From assembly GCA_963640395.1 (NCBI GenBank), contig CAVHZH010000037.1:1-19741 (forward strand): a stretch of DNA of 19,741 nucleotides. Direction: 5' to 3'. This DNA is from W0P33-017 sp963640395. GTDB taxonomy: Bacteria; Bacillota; Clostridia; Lachnospirales; Lachnospiraceae. Shown one piece after another: positions 1 through 6,914 of this stretch; position 1 is the first letter of the stretch; each line of letters begins with the position of its first letter. The position numbers and the translations under genes were made by a program. Under the pieces are notes generated by a model that saw nothing but the letters and a program-made list of their open reading frames with translations, ran no database searches and was not told the DNA's origin.

Positions 1-14
1 TCCGAATTGAAGTA

Positions 15-46
15 GGATTGTGGGAGTGCGAAGCACGAAACAATCC
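15..46. repeat. Imperfect hairpin with GCGAAGC mini-hairpin core
   Basis: The outer arms GGATTGT (15-21) and ACAATCC (40-46) are perfect complements. Inside them GTGC (26-29) and GCAC (33-36) pair around a GAA triloop, giving the core GCGAAGC. That heptamer is known to form an unusually stable DNA mini-hairpin. A similar GAA-triloop hairpin lies at the right end of the window (726-740 of the last kilobase). Function is unknown. It may belong to the 3' end of a gene left of the window or be a dispersed repeat. Confidence 0.55.
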
Positions 47-55
47 GTGTAACCG

Positions 56-89
56 TTGGTTCGGGTGTTTTGACACCCGAACCAATTTT
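56..89 (+). terminator. Terminator-like hairpin upstream of typA
   Basis: A 13-bp perfect stem pairs 56-68 with 73-85 around a TTTG loop (69-72) and is followed by TTTT at 86-89. This is the shape of an intrinsic terminator read on the + strand. It probably ends a transcript that enters from the left edge. It could also act as an attenuator for typA, since it sits only about 60 nt before the typA start. The T-run is short, so termination strength is uncertain. Confidence 0.6.
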
Positions 90-146
90 GAGGAGAACAG
101 TTCATTATAGTAATGATTTATTAAGGAAAGAAGGAAAAAAAGATTT

Positions 147-1985
147 ATGCAGACTACTAGAGACGACATTCGTAACATCGCAATCATCGCCCATGTCGAT
201 CACGGCAAAACAACACTGGTGGACGAGCTGTTGAAGCAGTCCGGTGTATTCCGCGCCAATCAGGAGGTGCAGGAGCGCGTCATGGACTCCGGCGACATCG
301 AGCGCGAGCGCGGTATCACCATCCTTTCAAAAAATACCGCTGTTTTTTATAAAGATGTAAAAATAAATATTATCGACACTCCCGGCCATGCCGATTTCGG
401 CGGCGAGGTCGAGCGTGTGCTGAAAATGGTCAACGGCGTAGTCTTAGTCGTGGATGCCTTTGAGGGTGCCATGCCGCAGACAAAGTTCGTGCTCATGAAG
501 GCACTGGACTTAAACCTCCCGGTCATCGTATGTATCAATAAAATCGACCGCCCGGAGGCACGCCCTGACGAGGTAATTGACGAGGTACTGGAGCTGTTCA
601 TGGATCTGGATGCCTCCGATGAACAGCTTGACTGCCCGTTCGTCTACGCATCAGCCCGAGACGGTTATGCGATGCTCGATCCGAATGACGAGCCCAAGGA
701 TATGACACCGCTCTTTGAGACGATCATCAACTATATCCCCGCTCCTACCGGAGACCCGGATGCCAACACACAGGTACTCATCAGCACGATCGACTACAAC
801 GAATACGTCGGACGCATCGGTGTCGGGAAGGTGGACAACGGTGTGCTGCACGTGAATCAGGACGCCGTCGTTGTCAACCACCACGAGCCCGATAAGCTGA
901 AAAAGGTGCGTATCAGCAAGCTCTATGAGTTTGACGGACTGAACAAGGTCGATGTGACCGAGGCAGGCATCGGCTCGATCGTGGCGATCTCCGGCATCGC
1001 AGACATCCATATCGGGGATACGATCTGCGCGCCGGAAAATCCGGTTGCGATCCCGTTCCAGAAGATCTCCGAGCCGACGTTGGCGATGAATTTTATCGTA
1101 AATGACTCCCCACTTGCCGGTCAGGAGGGAAAATATATCACCTCCCGCCATCTGCGTGACCGCTTGTTCCGTGAGCTGAATACGGACGTTTCCCTGCGTG
1201 TTGAGGAGACAGAGGATGCCGACACCTACAAGGTATCCGGCCGCGGCGAGCTGCATCTGTCGGTTTTGATCGAGAACATGCGCCGCGAGGGATATGAGTT
1301 CGCCGTCAGCAAGGCAGAGGTGCTCTACCACACGGACGAAAATGGCAAAAAAACCGAGCCGATGGAGCTGGCATATGTCGATGTACCCGATGAGTTTACC
1401 GGAGTCGTGATCGACAAGCTCAGCCAGCGCAAGGGCTCACTGCTTAACATGGGATCCATCAGCGGCGGCTACACGAGACTGGAGTTCCGCATTCCTTCCC
1501 GCGGTCTGATCGGTTATCGCAATGATTTTATGACGGATACAAAGGGAAACGGTATTTTGAATACGATCTTTGACGGCTACGATCTGTACTGCGGCGACAT
1601 CCAGTACCGCAAGACCGGCTCGCTGATCGCTTTCGAGAGCGGCGAGAGCGTCACCTACGGTCTGTTCTCCGCACAGGATCGCGGCACACTGTTTATCGGA
1701 CCCGGAGAAAAGGTATACGCCGGAATGGTGATCGGTATGAGCTCAAGGGCTGAGGATATCGAGTTGAACGTATGCAAGAAAAAACATCTGACCAACACGC
1801 GTTCTTCCAGCGCGGACGAGGCGCTGACGCTCGTGCCCCCGAAGGTACTCAGTCTGGAGCAGGCACTGGAGTTCATCGATACGGATGAGCTGCTCGAGAT
1901 CACCCCTGAGAGCATCCGTATCCGCAAGCGCATCCTTGACCCGACCCTGCGCAAGCGTGCAAACTTTAACAATAAAAACAAGTAA
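147..1985 (+). CDS. typA: Translational GTPase TypA/BipA
   Basis: The 612-aa product has the normal length for the TypA/BipA family, a ribosome-binding translation-factor GTPase related to EF-G and LepA, linked to 50S assembly and to growth under stress or cold. The GTPase motifs are all visible: G1 AHVDHGKTT (residues 15-23), G2 RGITI (55-59), G3 DTPGH (77-81) and G4 NKID (131-134). They are followed by EF-Tu-like domain 2, EF-G-like domains III and V, and the TypA-type C-terminal domain with the basic tail KKKHLTNTRSSSADEALTL. The ATG at 147 follows a purine-rich ribosome binding site, AAGGAAAGAAGG, at 123-134. A terminator-like hairpin lies just upstream, so the gene probably has its own promoter, which I could not place. 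The next gene on the same strand begins about 90 nt downstream. No frame damage is seen. Confidence 0.97.
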   Translation: MQTTRDDIRNIAIIAHVDHGKTTLVDELLKQSGVFRANQEVQERVMDSGDIERERGITILSKNTAVFYKDVKINIIDTPGHADFGGEVERVLKMVNGVVLVVDAFEGAMPQTKFVLMKALDLNLPVIVCINKIDRPEARPDEVIDEVLELFMDLDASDEQLDCPFVYASARDGYAMLDPNDEPKDMTPLFETIINYIPAPTGDPDANTQVLISTIDYNEYVGRIGVGKVDNGVLHVNQDAVVVNHHEPDKLKKVRISKLYEFDGLNKVDVTEAGIGSIVAISGIADIHIGDTICAPENPVAIPFQKISEPTLAMNFIVNDSPLAGQEGKYITSRHLRDRLFRELNTDVSLRVEETEDADTYKVSGRGELHLSVLIENMRREGYEFAVSKAEVLYHTDENGKKTEPMELAYVDVPDEFTGVVIDKLSQRKGSLLNMGSISGGYTRLEFRIPSRGLIGYRNDFMTDTKGNGILNTIFDGYDLYCGDIQYRKTGSLIAFESGESVTYGLFSAQDRGTLFIGPGEKVYAGMVIGMSSRAEDIELNVCKKKHLTNTRSSSADEALTLVPPKVLSLEQALEFIDTDELLEITPESIRIRKRILDPTLRKRANFNNKNK

Positions 1986-1995
1986 CCGTTCGGTT

Positions 1996-2026
1996 CGCGC
2001 CGTCAGGCGTCTCCTCGAATGGCGCG
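1996..2026 (+). other. Short GC-rich inverted repeat between typA and the regulator
   Basis: CGCGCC (1996-2001) and GGCGCG (2021-2026) are complementary across a 19-nt loop, just after the typA stop. No T-run follows, so it is not a convincing terminator. It could stabilise the typA mRNA 3' end or modulate read-through into the following regulator gene. Confidence 0.3.
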
Positions 2027-2075
2027 GCTGAACAATAATAAACCCAGAAATACAGCACATAAGGAGGGCTTTTCG

Positions 2076-2522
2076 ATGAATTTAGGTTCCCGATTGAAAC
2101 ACATACTGAATGAACGCGGGCTGACCGTGACCCGATTTGCAAAGGATGCAGATATTCCTGCACAGACCGTCTATGCACTGATCAACCGTGACAGCAACAA
2201 GGCGGACATGGATATTCTGATGAAGGTGCTCGCGGCACTGGATATGGACTTTTTCACATTTATGGGAGCCGAATCCCCTTCCGCCACAGGAGCCGCTGCC
2301 CCCGAGGGCAAGGCTGCCATCTATATCAACGCCGATACCTACGAGAAGCTCTTGGCGCTGGCTGCCGAGGAGGACATCACTGACGATGCCATCCTCGCAG
2401 ATGCCATCGAGTCCTATATGGAACAGGGCTTTGACTACCGCCAGCGGCCGCTGCGCAGCATCTTCCGCGATAGCAAGCCCCGCAGCAGACACTCCGGGGA
2501 TATGGATTCGTTTTTGCTGTAG
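2076..2522 (+). CDS. XRE-family HTH regulator with ribbon-helix-helix-like C-terminal segment
   Basis: The 148-aa product starts with an XRE/Cro-type helix-turn-helix (about residues 3-60; LKHILNERGLTVTRFAKDA then IPAQTVYALINRDSNKADMD). After a short Ala/Pro/Gly linker, residues about 79-116 (AIYINADTYEKLLALAAEE followed by ITDDAILADAIESYME) look like a CopG/Arc ribbon-helix-helix unit: one beta strand, then two helices. A polar tail ends with DMDSFLL. I chose the ATG at 2076 because AAGGAGGG at 2061-2068 lies 7 nt before it. The in-frame ATG at 2019 has no ribosome binding site. The gene probably encodes a cytoplasmic DNA-binding repressor; its target is unknown. It converges with the AAA+ ATPase gene, with only 10 nt between the two stop codons and no terminator, so transcripts from the two sides likely overlap. 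The HTH call is firm and the RHH call is inference. Confidence 0.82.
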   Translation: MNLGSRLKHILNERGLTVTRFAKDADIPAQTVYALINRDSNKADMDILMKVLAALDMDFFTFMGAESPSATGAAAPEGKAAIYINADTYEKLLALAAEEDITDDAILADAIESYMEQGFDYRQRPLRSIFRDSKPRSRHSGDMDSFLL

Positions 2523-2532
2523 ATAAATACTC

Positions 2533-3744
2533 CTAAGACATATACGGCATCACACTGGACAGGGTCAGGATGCGTCCCATCTTTGCATGCTCGATCTTTA
2601 ATGCTGCCGCAAGATCTGTGCCGCATACCTCCCGCCCTTCCATCAACGCCGCAAATACCGCGTTTCGCACGATACTCTTGATATTACTTCCGCTCAATTC
2701 AAACTGTGCTGCGAGATTGGAAAGCAGTGCTTCATTTTTACCCAGCCCTGTGTTCTGGAGCATGTCCTGCCAGAGCAGACGGCGCATCTGCTCATCCGGC
2801 ATCTCGAACGGGATGCTGACCGTGATCCGCCGCATAAATGCCGGATCAAAATTGCGCGCAATATTCGTCGCCAGAATGACCATCCCATCATAGGATTCGA
2901 TTCTCTGGAGAATATAAGAGGTCTCCTGATTCGCATATTTATCGTTGGACTCCTTGACTTCCGTCCGTTTTCCAAACAGCGAATCCGCCTCATCAAAAAA
3001 TAAAATCACGTTCGCCTGCTCTGCCTCCCTGAAGATTTTCTCCAGATTTTTTGCAGTCTCACCGATGTATTTGCTGCTGACCTGACTGAGATCCACACGG
3101 TACAGATCCATCTGCAAATCGTTCGCAATCACCTGTGCCGCCATCGTCTTTCCGGTTCCCGGCGGTCCATACATGAGGACACTCACACCCGTACCGTAAG
3201 GATAACGGTCTCCCAGATATTTCTGCGCCTGAAAGCGGTATTTCAGGTGGGCGCATGCCAGATGCATCGCCTTTACGATCTCCGGCTTTACTTTCAGATC
3301 CTCCCACCGGAACACCGTATGGATCTGCTCCATCAGCACATTTCCGGAAAGCTGGTTGCACTCTCTCACGCAGGCAAGGATCTGCTCCCTGTCGATCTGT
3401 TCCTGTACGCCCTGTATCCGGTACTGCTCTGCCCGCGCAAATACTTCGCAAATATCCGCCGGAAGCAGACGGTAATTTCCTGCCAGCTGCTCATAATTTA
3501 CATTTTCTGCCACCGGATACGCGCTGCCCGCCGCCTGCCACAGAGCCAGACGATCCGCTGCATCCAAATAATCCAGCGGCACCTTCTGCGCGCTAAAGGA
3601 CATTGCCCTTGCAAGCGTCTGATCCATCGTCGTCCCGATAAAAATCAATTTGTATTCACTGACGACCGATTCAATCCACTGCCGCGTCCCCGCATCCTCC
3701 GTATCACAATCCATCAGATCCAGATACGGAATACATCCATTCAC
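2533..3744 (-). CDS. AAA+ ATPase, catalytic part (eCIS Afp15/Pvc15-like), probably the 3' part of a split gene
   Basis: This 403-aa ORF carries a complete AAA+ module: Walker A GPPGTGKT (193-200), the pore-loop-region motif SSKYIGET (223-230), Walker B LFFDEAD (248-254), sensor-1 ATN (292-294), arginine finger in FMRR (303-306) and a sensor-2-like helix from SGSN (351-354). The run KYIGETAKNLEKIF plus DEADSLFGKRTEVK is typical of the ATPase that accompanies extracellular contractile injection systems, which is thought to handle effectors or assembly. Those proteins are usually 600-750 aa with an extra N-terminal region. The only usable start is GTG at 3744, with no ribosome binding site, and it overlaps the upstream ORF by 41 nt. 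Removing one G from the GGG run at 3744-3746 joins both ORFs into one 582-aa protein (junction LFCLPVNGCIPYLDL). The family assignment is from motif memory and was not searched. Confidence 0.85.
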   Translation of the reverse strand: MNGCIPYLDLMDCDTEDAGTRQWIESVVSEYKLIFIGTTMDQTLARAMSFSAQKVPLDYLDAADRLALWQAAGSAYPVAENVNYEQLAGNYRLLPADICEVFARAEQYRIQGVQEQIDREQILACVRECNQLSGNVLMEQIHTVFRWEDLKVKPEIVKAMHLACAHLKYRFQAQKYLGDRYPYGTGVSVLMYGPPGTGKTMAAQVIANDLQMDLYRVDLSQVSSKYIGETAKNLEKIFREAEQANVILFFDEADSLFGKRTEVKESNDKYANQETSYILQRIESYDGMVILATNIARNFDPAFMRRITVSIPFEMPDEQMRRLLWQDMLQNTGLGKNEALLSNLAAQFELSGSNIKSIVRNAVFAALMEGREVCGTDLAAALKIEHAKMGRILTLSSVMPYMS

Positions 3745-4282
3745 CCGGCAGGCAAAATAGCATTTGCAGAATCAGCAGCGTATCCTCCCGCCGCTCAAAC
3801 AGATCCTCCTTTTCCCTGCAATCCGACATCAGACGCGCGGCATCCTCATCATCCGCAATTTTCAGATACCTTGCGATTGCTTTTACAACAAAGAAATCCA
3901 CACCCCTGCTCTCGGCATTTTCCTGTAATACAGCGACCGCTTTCTGGTATTTCGGATCACTCCGGTGAACAAACGCCAGCACAACCGCAAGCAGCCAGAT
4001 CCCGTCCAGCCGGTACAGCCACCGCAGCTTTTGCAGACGGGATCCGTTTTCATAGACATCGTCCGACATCATCGCACGAAGCAGTTCGTTCCACCCGGAC
4101 TGCAATTCCTCCGAAGCATGTGCATCCTTCAGATGCGGTGTCAGCACCTGCAACAGCTCACTGTTTGCCACCGCAAGCCCCGGCAGATAAAAGCCGCTGT
4201 CCGGTTCACAGCGCTGATCCAGAATCTCCTTCAGCAGCAGATCCGCAAATATGTAGCTTTGAGCAATCCATTTGTTCTCCAA
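3704..4282 (-). CDS. N-terminal domain of the AAA+ ATPase, 5' part of a split gene
   Basis: This is a 192-aa ORF. The start is TTG at 4282, supported by a strong ribosome binding site (AGGAG, 6 nt away). The segment LDGIWLLAVVLAFVHRSDPK, then YQKAVAVLQEN and a helical stretch, matches in position and pattern the winged-helix-like N-terminal domain of eCIS ATPases (usual form: hydrophobic helix, D-x-K/R-Y, then a YLQ-D-like stretch). The last 12 residues, after CLPG, read as out-of-frame sequence. A +1 shift at the CCG-GGT codons continues directly into the 403-aa AAA+ ORF. The stop of the 516-aa gene lies 21 nt upstream, so the genes are co-transcribed. It may be a genuine separate subunit made by translational coupling, but a frame break is simpler. 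Confidence 0.75.
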   Translation of the reverse strand: MENKWIAQSYIFADLLLKEILDQRCEPDSGFYLPGLAVANSELLQVLTPHLKDAHASEELQSGWNELLRAMMSDDVYENGSRLQKLRWLYRLDGIWLLAVVLAFVHRSDPKYQKAVAVLQENAESRGVDFFVVKAIARYLKIADDEDAARLMSDCREKEDLFERREDTLLILQMLFCLPGEWMYSVSGSDGL

Positions 4283-4303
4283 TCGTTTCTCCTCTCCTTC
4301 TGC

Positions 4304-5854
4304 TTACTTGCTGTCAGTTTTCTGTTTCTCAAACAGCTCCTTCCTTGCATTCGCCAGCCTTTTTTCAAGCTCTGGATTTTTTTCCACATGCTTGGCAACA
4401 ACGCTATATGCCGTCTGACCGGTTGTGATATTTACGCCCTCACGCTCTACAAAATTGACAGCATCCACTGCATGGGCGACCGCGTCAGGCTTCAGCTGCA
4501 ATGCCGCTGACGCATTGGCGTTCAACGCGTTTAATTTTTCGTCACAGTCAGCCTGTTCCTTTCGAATCCTTGCCACCGCTTCGACCGCCTGCGCGTATTC
4601 CTTTTCCTTTTCTATGTACCTTTGCTTTGCATCCTCCAGCTTTTGGTTCAGACCTTCCAGTTCCTGTTCGATTGGCACTTGTCCCGTTTTCACCATCGTG
4701 TCTATATCCGAATTAAGCACTGGCTCATAAATACCATGATTGATTTCATCCTTCGCCTGCTTCTGCTGTGTCAGGTGTTTCTTGTAATCCTTATCGCCTA
4801 ACGACCAGTGAATATAATTTTCCTCTTTTTCCTCTTTTGTCAGCCTAGCATCAAACATCGCAAAAAAGAAATCTTTTTTCTCTTTTGCCGTCAGCGTCGG
4901 AATCTCCTTTCCTCCCAACGGTGTTTCATCCTCCGCATAGCTTTTCTCCGGATACCTGCCACTCAAGATCATCTTCAAAAATTTATGCTTTGTCATGTGA
5001 TTAAATCTCAGCCTTCCATCCGGATCCTTTACCCGAAAAGCATCTTTCAGTTTCTCATCTTTCATCTGATAAGCCTTTGCGCCACTTTTCACCTTTTCAA
5101 GTGTAACAGGCTCATACAGAATTTCAAAATAGTTGTTCGTGAAATTCCTAGGACTCTCAATTCTGGTATCAGTCTGCAACTGCGACAGCACGGATTTCTG
5201 AAAAAAGAATGCTCCATCTCCATCCTTCATATCATCCTTCCACTCGTCCAGTGTCTTATACAGTGGCGTGTTTGTCTCCTCGCCCCGCAGATGCTTCGCT
5301 GCAAGCACCGGATTTTCGGTCTGTACGCGCAGCGCATAGTCTTCCTTCACCCGGTCTATCGCATTCTCGCGTATTCCCAATACCCGCGCAATCGCGACAT
5401 CAATCGCAGCCATACTGTTTCGTTCTTCATTTGCCTTTTTTACTGTTTTTTCTACTTTTGTGGGTTTCTCATCCGGAAAATCTTCAGACGTTAACGGGCG
5501 GTACTTTTTCCAATCCAGACCGCCTCTCGCCGTATCCTCCAACAGTTTCTGCTTGATGACATTCTGATCCATGTACTTGCCTTGCTGCTTCCTGGCAGCC
5601 TTTACCTCGTCATACAGCTTGTCGCTTTCGATACTCTGTTGTATCTCGAATAACTTCAATGCCTCCTCATATGCCTCGAGCTTTCGCTTCATTTTCACTG
5701 TCAGCTTCCTGATCTGTTTATCCAAACGTTCCCGTTCACTGTCCTCGATATAATAAATGCCCTCTGACATGGTCTGCTGTTTTTTCAACTGTTCCAGAAT
5801 GACCCATGCCTCTTCTACCTCTTTTCCGAGCGTTTTCGCCGCCCTTTCCGACAT
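4304..5854 (-). CDS. Coiled-coil-rich protein of unknown function in the ATPase block
   Basis: The 516-aa protein is not recognised. It is highly charged with no signal peptide or membrane segment, so it is probably cytoplasmic or packaged. Residues about 1-95 are predicted by eye as a long helical coiled coil (KEVEEAWVILEQLKKQQ, then KLTVKMKRKLEAYEEALKLF). The middle, about 110-370, is mixed, with YFEILYEPVTLEKVKSGAKA, RFNHMTKHKFLKMILSGRYP and many Lys/Glu blocks. A second coiled coil spans about 393-450 (EQELEGLNQKLEDAKQRYIE). ATG at 5854 is preceded by AAGGAG 14 nt away, inside the last codons of the previous ORF. It sits between the beta-rich ORFs and the ATPase, spaced 11 and 21 nt, and so belongs to the same transcript. 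It could be a cargo, adaptor or structural helper for the ATPase; that is inference from position only. Confidence 0.8.
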   Translation of the reverse strand: MSERAAKTLGKEVEEAWVILEQLKKQQTMSEGIYYIEDSERERLDKQIRKLTVKMKRKLEAYEEALKLFEIQQSIESDKLYDEVKAARKQQGKYMDQNVIKQKLLEDTARGGLDWKKYRPLTSEDFPDEKPTKVEKTVKKANEERNSMAAIDVAIARVLGIRENAIDRVKEDYALRVQTENPVLAAKHLRGEETNTPLYKTLDEWKDDMKDGDGAFFFQKSVLSQLQTDTRIESPRNFTNNYFEILYEPVTLEKVKSGAKAYQMKDEKLKDAFRVKDPDGRLRFNHMTKHKFLKMILSGRYPEKSYAEDETPLGGKEIPTLTAKEKKDFFFAMFDARLTKEEKEENYIHWSLGDKDYKKHLTQQKQAKDEINHGIYEPVLNSDIDTMVKTGQVPIEQELEGLNQKLEDAKQRYIEKEKEYAQAVEAVARIRKEQADCDEKLNALNANASAALQLKPDAVAHAVDAVNFVEREGVNITTGQTAYSVVAKHVEKNPELEKRLANARKELFEKQKTDSK

Positions 5855-5865
5855 TTTCAGATCTG

Positions 5866-6453
5866 TTACTCCTTTTTTGATTCACGAAGTGCAGCGAACG
5901 ATTTTCTTCCAAATTTTTCTGCCGTGAGTCCCATCTCCTCGAAATGCCAGCCCTTCGTGACCCCCTTCGCGTCCTTATCGCGCGTTGCCGTTCCTCTATA
6001 CAGATCCAGTTTTGTTTCTTTATTAAAAAGCTCCATCTCAAAAAGATTTGCTTTCCAGATCAGAAACTTCACATTTCCCTGCAATTTTGCTGCTGCGCTG
6101 AGTCCGATGTCCACGCTGCCTGCCGCCTCCAGATCCTTGGTCTGCCGGAAGCCTTTACCCGCATCCGCAATTCCAAGCTCGGTTTCTGCCTCTGCTTCTG
6201 CTCCGATGCTCGCGGCTAAATCTGTCTGCACTTGCACCTCCGCACTCGCAATATTTGTGACAATCGCCGTGAGTCCAACCTCAAGACCTGCTGACATCTC
6301 CAGCTTACCGGTTCCCTTCACGCCCAGACTTCCGCCCAGCTTGAAGCTCTCACCGGGCTTCATCTTTTCTCCGAAGCTCTTTCCGCGGTTCAGTTCTGCT
6401 GAGAGCTCGCCGCCTACCTCAACAGACGGAACGATCGCAAATTTGAATGCCAA
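5866..6453 (-). CDS. Gly/Ala-rich beta-repeat C-terminal fragment, probably the 3' part of a split gene
   Basis: This is a 195-aa ORF. It opens with AFKFAIVPSVEVGGELSAEL and has alternating hydrophobic/small-residue strands (KLEMSAGLEVGLTAIVTN, EVQVQTDLAASIGAEAEAET, AGSVDIGLSAAAKLQGNVKF) that look like amphipathic beta hairpins, then a charged end WHFEEMGLTAEKFGRKSFAA. The only start is TTG at 6453 without a clear ribosome binding site. The preceding 166-aa ORF overlaps it by 40 nt and turns into out-of-frame-looking sequence (LWHSNLRSFRLLR). If one T is added to the TTT run at about 6454-6456, the two join as GLSIPIAGLLAFKFAIVPS, a smooth continuation. No family is recognised. The pattern recalls Gly-rich barrels or fibrous repeats in secreted or injected proteins, but no function is claimed. 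Confidence 0.7.
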   Translation of the reverse strand: MAFKFAIVPSVEVGGELSAELNRGKSFGEKMKPGESFKLGGSLGVKGTGKLEMSAGLEVGLTAIVTNIASAEVQVQTDLAASIGAEAEAETELGIADAGKGFRQTKDLEAAGSVDIGLSAAAKLQGNVKFLIWKANLFEMELFNKETKLDLYRGTATRDKDAKGVTKGWHFEEMGLTAEKFGRKSFAALRESKKE

Positions 6454-6914
6454 AGGCCTGCGATGGGAATGCTCAGTCCCTCTCCCATGATACTTTTCGC
6501 AGTTTCAGAGAAAAGGCTCGACTTACCTGCCTCTTTTTCCTCCTCCTTTTTCAATGTGACATTAAGATGCCCTGTCGGATAATCGCCCTCTACATCCAGA
6601 AAGCCCAAAAAGTTAGTCACACCAAACTTCCCGATACGTTTTCCTTCCTCTGTGACATGAATTCCCTCGGCATCAAGCCGGCTCTCGGGGCTCACACTGG
6701 TCACGGTTCCGTAGAAGTTTCCATGAAACAGCTTCTTTACTACGCTCTCATCATCCTCATCCTGTTCTTTCTGTGCCACTCCTAAATCAATACGGATTTT
6801 CTCTGCCACAAGCTTGCTGGCATCTATTTGGACACCCTCCAGAGAAATGTTGCAGACAAGCCAGTCTGCCCCATCGGGGAGCATCTGCAGCTCAATCGAA
6901 TTGTCAAAAGTCAC
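6414..6914 (-). CDS. Middle beta-rich fragment of the split accessory protein
   Basis: This is a 166-aa ORF beginning at GTG 6914, which overlaps the previous stop codon by 4 nt (GTGA). A GAAGGGAAGGG stretch lies 10 nt upstream, so translational coupling is possible. The same frame is open upstream of the GTG and reads FFQGEGKGTLYVTFDNS, a natural beta strand, which argues that the true protein continues from the 333-aa ORF through a frame break. The content is beta-rich: DNSIELQMLPDGADWLVCN, SLEGVQIDASKLVAEKIRID, HGNFYGTVTSVSPESRLDAE, KFGVTNFLGFLDVEGDYPTG. A hydrophobic segment GEGLSIPIAG near the end leads into the Gly/Ala-rich part. The final residues (LWHSNLRSFRLLR) look out of frame. No known domain is recognised. 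Confidence 0.68.
   Translation of the reverse strand: MTFDNSIELQMLPDGADWLVCNISLEGVQIDASKLVAEKIRIDLGVAQKEQDEDDESVVKKLFHGNFYGTVTSVSPESRLDAEGIHVTEEGKRIGKFGVTNFLGFLDVEGDYPTGHLNVTLKKEEEKEAGKSSLFSETAKSIMGEGLSIPIAGLWHSNLRSFRLLR

Noticed and set aside
70..111. TTGACA (70-75) with TATAGT (106-111) as a typA promoter
   Set aside because: The spacing is 30 nt, far from 17, and the TTGACA lies inside the terminator-like hairpin.
651..1331. 226-aa ORF on the - strand inside typA
   Set aside because: It is fully antisense to a firmly identified gene, has no ribosome binding site, and the composition is typical of a mirror frame.
2019..2078. Upstream ATG start for the XRE regulator
   Set aside because: It has no ribosome binding site; the ATG at 2076 has AAGGAGGG at ideal spacing and begins at the HTH domain.
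3247..4428. 393-aa + strand ORF across the ATPase fragments
   Set aside because: Its Pro/Ser/His-rich composition is that of an antisense shadow; the opposite strand carries clear AAA+ motifs.
4808..5494. 228-aa + strand ORF rich in Phe/Ile/Leu
   Set aside because: It is antisense to the Lys/Glu-rich 516-aa gene (AAA/GAA codons give TTT/TTC), so the apparent hydrophobicity is an artefact.
3704..6914. Programmed ribosomal frameshifting at the three ORF junctions
   Set aside because: None of the junctions has a classical X-XXY-YYZ slippery heptamer, one needs +1 and two need -1, so indels or read errors are simpler; kept only as an open alternative.
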